Below are positions 62,769 through 64,000 of a stretch of DNA of 64,000 nucleotides, in pieces. Where the stretch lies: positions 1 through 64,000 of the forward strand of contig JAGBMJ010000025.1 of the NCBI GenBank assembly GCA_017634975.1. The letters run 5' to 3'. The notes under the pieces were generated by a model that ran no database searches, was not told where the DNA came from, and was given only the letters and a program-made list of their open reading frames with translations. Source of the DNA: Lachnospiraceae bacterium. Lineage in GTDB: Bacteria > Bacillota > Clostridia > Lachnospirales > Lachnospiraceae. Position numbers and translations under genes: made by a program. Numbering within the stretch: the stretch's first letter is position 1; every line of letters starts with the position of its first letter.

Positions 62769-64000
62769 ATGTACCTGTTATATATCGATCCAGGAACCGG
62801 AAGTATGCTGTTCGCGGCGCTGATCGGTATTTTTTCCACATTGCTGTTTTTCTTTCAGAAACTGTGGATCAAGTTTAAGTTTGTATTGAGCGGAGGGCGC
62901 ATCAAGGATAAGACCTCGGACGAGAAGCTGCCTTATGTGATCTTCAGCGAAGGCAAGAGCTACTGGAACGTATTTAAGCCCGTATGCGAAGAGTTTGAAA
63001 AGCGCGGGATCGACTGCGAGTACTATACGGCAGATGAGAAGGATCCGGCACTGGAGCAGGGGTATGAGCACGTACACTGCACTTTCATCGGGGACGGCAA
63101 CAAAGCCTTTGCACGGCTGAACATGCTGAATGCGCGGGTGCTGCTGGCGACCACGCCGGGGCTGGAAGTATACCAGTGGAAGCGTTCCCGGAACGTGGGC
63201 AAATACGTGCACATCTTCCATTCGCTGGATGAGGGCACGGCTTATCGTATGTTCGGACTGGACTTTTATGATTCCGTACTGCTGGTCGGAGATTTTCAGG
63301 AACGTTACATCCGCAAGCTCGAGGAGCTCCGCGGTATCCCGCAGAAGGATCTGCAGGTGGTGGGCTGCACCTATATGGACGGTCTGCTGGCACGCAGGGA
63401 CAAAGAGGGCGAAGCAAAACCGGCAGAAAAGCAGAAAACCGTTTTGCTGGCACCGTCATGGGGCGAGATCTCCGTACTGAACCGTTATAAGGAGAAGCTG
63501 ATCGATGCCCTGCTGGCTACCGACTACAAAGTGGTGATCCGCCCGCATCCCCAGTCCTTTAAGGTGGAGATGGATATTCTGCAGCCGCTGATGGACAAGT
63601 ACGGGGATAAGGTAGAGTGGAACCGCGATGCGGATAACTTTGACATCCTGAACCGCTCGGATATCCTGATCAGTGAGTTTTCCAGCGTGGTGTTTGACTT
63701 TGCTTTTGTGTTTGACAAACCGGTGCTGTGTTTTGCCGGAGGACAGTCGGATATGGCGCCGTACGATGCGGCCTGGATCGATGAGGAACCCTGGAAGCAG
63801 CAGGTATTCCCCAAGCTCGGCAAGATGATCACGGAAGAAGATTTCGGCAGTTTCCAGTCCCTGATGGATGAGCTGGTAGAGAGCACCGAGTATCAGAAGA
63901 GCCGTGACGATCTGCGCGAAGCCAGCTGGCAGAACCGCAGGCATTCCGCGGAAGGGATCGTGGATTATCTGGTAGAGACGGCTGCGCGGATGCAGGAAGA
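62769..64000 (+). CDS. CDP-glycerol glycerophosphotransferase-family protein (truncated by window end)
   Basis: The first 410 codons of a gene open at the right end. It begins with an N-terminal membrane anchor (MYLLYIDPGTGSMLFAALIG) and continues with a GT-B-like domain of the teichoic-acid glycerophosphotransferase family: LLATTPGLEVYQWKRS, HSLDEGTAYRMFG, VIRPHPQSF and DILISEFSSVVFDFAFV (the conserved Ser/Asp donor site). ATG 62769 follows GGAGG, with a strong promoter. It probably polymerises glycerol-phosphate or adds it to the surface glycan. Confidence 0.88.
   Translation, partial: MYLLYIDPGTGSMLFAALIGIFSTLLFFFQKLWIKFKFVLSGGRIKDKTSDEKLPYVIFSEGKSYWNVFKPVCEEFEKRGIDCEYYTADEKDPALEQGYEHVHCTFIGDGNKAFARLNMLNARVLLATTPGLEVYQWKRSRNVGKYVHIFHSLDEGTAYRMFGLDFYDSVLLVGDFQERYIRKLEELRGIPQKDLQVVGCTYMDGLLARRDKEGEAKPAEKQKTVLLAPSWGEISVLNRYKEKLIDALLATDYKVVIRPHPQSFKVEMDILQPLMDKYGDKVEWNRDADNFDILNRSDILISEFSSVVFDFAFVFDKPVLCFAGGQSDMAPYDAAWIDEEPWKQQVFPKLGKMITEEDFGSFQSLMDELVESTEYQKSRDDLREASWQNRRHSAEGIVDYLVETAARMQE

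Overview
The window looks like chromosomal DNA of a Gram-positive, low-to-mid GC Clostridia member, most likely a Lachnospiraceae species. Evidence: sigma-A type promoters and strong Shine-Dalgarno sites, a uvrC-hprK-glk-murB-rapZ-whiA-HPr gene order typical of Firmicutes, a Crh-like HPr protein, GIY-YIG UvrC, a ClpS/ClpA pair, and protein architectures common in gut and rumen Clostridia. No rRNA, tRNA, phage, transposase gene or CRISPR array was seen.

Layout. 1-7150: an orphan RelE/ParE-like toxin, a heterodimeric ABC exporter, ArgC, and an AT-richer AAA-ATPase-like/PD-(D/E)XK gene that looks acquired. 7278-13481: an EamA transporter, an alpha/beta hydrolase-LytTR-DUF3021 regulatory operon with a two-repeat LytTR-type site, a small membrane protein, and clpS-clpA. 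13550-16801: a large unknown protein with a cNMP-binding-like N-terminus and a divergent UDP-glucose dehydrogenase. Between them lies about 0.75 kb without a credible gene, which folds into an elaborate, two-domain RNA-like structure. 18286-28259: an SPFH/zinc-ribbon protein, a probably leaderless exonuclease, an EAL pair (one degenerate, one intact), a rhomboid protease, a flavodoxin-SCP2 fusion, and HIT plus murG on the minus strand. 28448-42427: DUF1846, ftsH, uvrC, hprK, glk, murB, an acyltransferase, rapZ, a membrane glycosyltransferase-like protein, whiA and the HPr-like protein. This part ties cell-wall synthesis to carbon regulation. 42488-64000: TraX-like protein, cyclophilin, then a long cell-surface glycan / glycerol-phosphate polymer cluster: glycosyltransferases, an acetyltransferase, an ABC flippase, very large polytopic membrane proteins, a YidC-sulfatase fusion, clostripain, and a glycerophosphotransferase cut by the window end.

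The most unusual content is twofold. First, the intergenic structure at 16084-16720 has nested helices of 9-26 bp and four hairpins whose loops are complementary in two pairs (7 nt and 5-6 nt). It reads as an ornate large noncoding RNA. Second, a family of about 75-nt palindromic elements sits in frame inside several genes of the surface-glycan cluster, and hairpin stems differ between copies by paired changes that keep the fold. This resembles the in-frame palindromic elements known from Rickettsia. Other points of note: four genes whose promoter -10 boxes lie 6-8 nt from the start codon (leaderless candidates), an HPr paralogue lacking the phosphorylatable histidine but keeping the HprK serine, and several further families of palindromic repeats in intergenic DNA.
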